Shown here: positions 5,134 through 5,251 of the stretch, piece after piece
Layout of the letters: each line of letters starts with the position of its first letter
How positions within the stretch are numbered: the stretch's first letter is position 1
Assembly (NCBI GenBank): GCA_021811525.1
Contig: JAJZOK010000120.1
Location: 1-5,251 of the forward strand
Length of the DNA: 5,251 nucleotides
Origin: Thermoplasmata archaeon
GTDB taxonomy: Archaea > Thermoplasmatota > Thermoplasmata > Thermoplasmatales > Thermoplasmataceae
Reading direction: 5' to 3'
Notes under the pieces: generated by a model
The model's database searches: none
Told to the model about the DNA's origin: nothing
Seen by the model: only the letters and a program-made list of their open reading frames with translations
Position numbers and translations under genes: made by a program

Positions 5134-5169
5134 CAAAAAATTTTATTTTAAATAGATAGTTAACCATTG
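5134..5169 (+). promoter_or_regulatory. AT-rich promoter upstream of the exported-protein gene
   Basis: A near-pure A/T block fills 5135-5154, with TTTTATTTTA at 5141-5150 and TTTTAAATA at 5146-5154 as overlapping TATA-like boxes. A start about 26 nt from their centres falls at 5171-5176, essentially at the TTG start codons, so the mRNA may be leaderless. No ribosome-binding sequence is seen before the start, which agrees with that reading. Confidence 0.5.
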
Positions 5170-5251
5170 TTGAGGCGATTATTACTTATTCTGGCCATAT
5201 TATCAATAATGGCTCTCCCTGCTGCCTCCGCAGAAGATGGGGCACACAGTC
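5170..5251 (+). CDS. Start of an exported protein with signal peptide (cut by window end)
   Basis: Only 27 codons are visible. They begin MRRLLLILAILSIMALP and continue PAASA, then EDGAHS. This is a textbook secretory signal: two arginines, a hydrophobic core of about 14 residues, and an AxA-type cleavage site (ASA before ED), so the mature protein would start at about residue 22 outside the membrane. In-frame TAA at 5161-5163 limits the start to TTG at 5167 or 5170; 5170 is chosen because it puts the arginines directly after the start, though 5167 is equally possible. ATG at 5209 would discard the signal. The AT-rich block upstream supports expression. The mature function cannot be judged from six residues; extracellular hydrolase, binding protein or surface protein are all open. 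Confidence 0.7.
   Translation, partial: MRRLLLILAILSIMALPAASAEDGAHS

Larger units (their letters stand above)
4600..5166. other. 567-bp stretch without a supported gene, rich in inverted repeats
   Basis: Every frame is broken by stops within about 70 codons. The longest plus frame (4785-4997) and an open minus frame (4965-4774) lack a ribosome site and good starts. No tRNA, rRNA, SRP RNA or RNase P RNA signature was found by eye on either strand. The stretch does hold several stems at 4704-4719, 4738-4756, 4768-4794, 4874-4890 and 5008-5070, a tandem TAGGTA pair at 5034-5045, and an AT-rich promoter-like block at its right end. It could be a structured RNA locus, long regulatory DNA, or the decayed remains of a gene or mobile element; the sequence alone does not decide. 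Confidence 0.6.

Noticed and set aside
4600..5140. Possible RNase P RNA, SRP RNA or tRNA in the gene-free stretch
   Set aside because: No conserved RNase P core, no SRP helix-8 GGAAGG/AGCAG arrangement and no tRNA B-box followed by an acceptor stem were found on either strand. GGTTCA at 4831 region is not part of a T-arm.

Overview
The window looks like chromosomal DNA of an archaeon, most likely a thermoacidophile of the Thermoplasmatales type. This rests on AT-rich TATA-like boxes about 26 nt from start codons, a likely leaderless start, TTG starts, Arg codons dominated by AGG/AGA with frequent ATA for Ile, a MoeA of the archaeal form with a C-terminal periplasmic-binding-protein-like domain, and a dehydrogenase resembling the acryloyl-CoA reductases of Sulfolobales. 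The lineage is an inference; no rRNA or marker gene is present.

Layout. Bases 18-1859 (+) hold moeA, the last step of molybdenum/tungsten cofactor synthesis. It ends in a small hairpin plus T-run. Convergent to it, 13 bases away, is a minus-strand pair: an E1-like adenylating enzyme of the MoeB/ThiF/UbaA family (3216-2491), followed after 12 bases by a HAD-family phosphatase (2478-1873). A 66-bp divergent promoter region (3217-3282) with a tandem 10-bp repeat and a central AT-rich box separates this pair from a zinc-type medium-chain dehydrogenase/reductase (3283-4293, +) that resembles acryloyl-CoA reductase. That gene ends in a convincing hairpin/T-run terminator. Next come a perfect 14-bp palindrome, a TATA-like box and a 52-codon gene for a very acidic small protein (4441-4599, +).

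Bases 4600-5166 contain no gene I can support but hold several inverted repeats, so they may be a non-coding RNA locus, regulatory DNA or decayed sequence. At the right edge, after an AT-rich promoter-like block, an exported protein begins with a clear signal peptide and is cut by the window end (5170-5251, +).

How the genes relate. MoeA and the E1-like protein can belong to one pathway: the E1 enzyme activates the MoaD-type sulfur carrier that supplies sulfur to molybdopterin, and MoeA inserts the metal. The HAD protein is translationally close to the E1 gene, but its substrate is unknown. The dehydrogenase shares only the intergenic control region. I see no defence system, mobile element, CRISPR array or canonical RNA gene. 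The least explained parts are the control regions at 3217-3282 and 4371-4440, the 52-residue protein and the 567-bp gene-free stretch.
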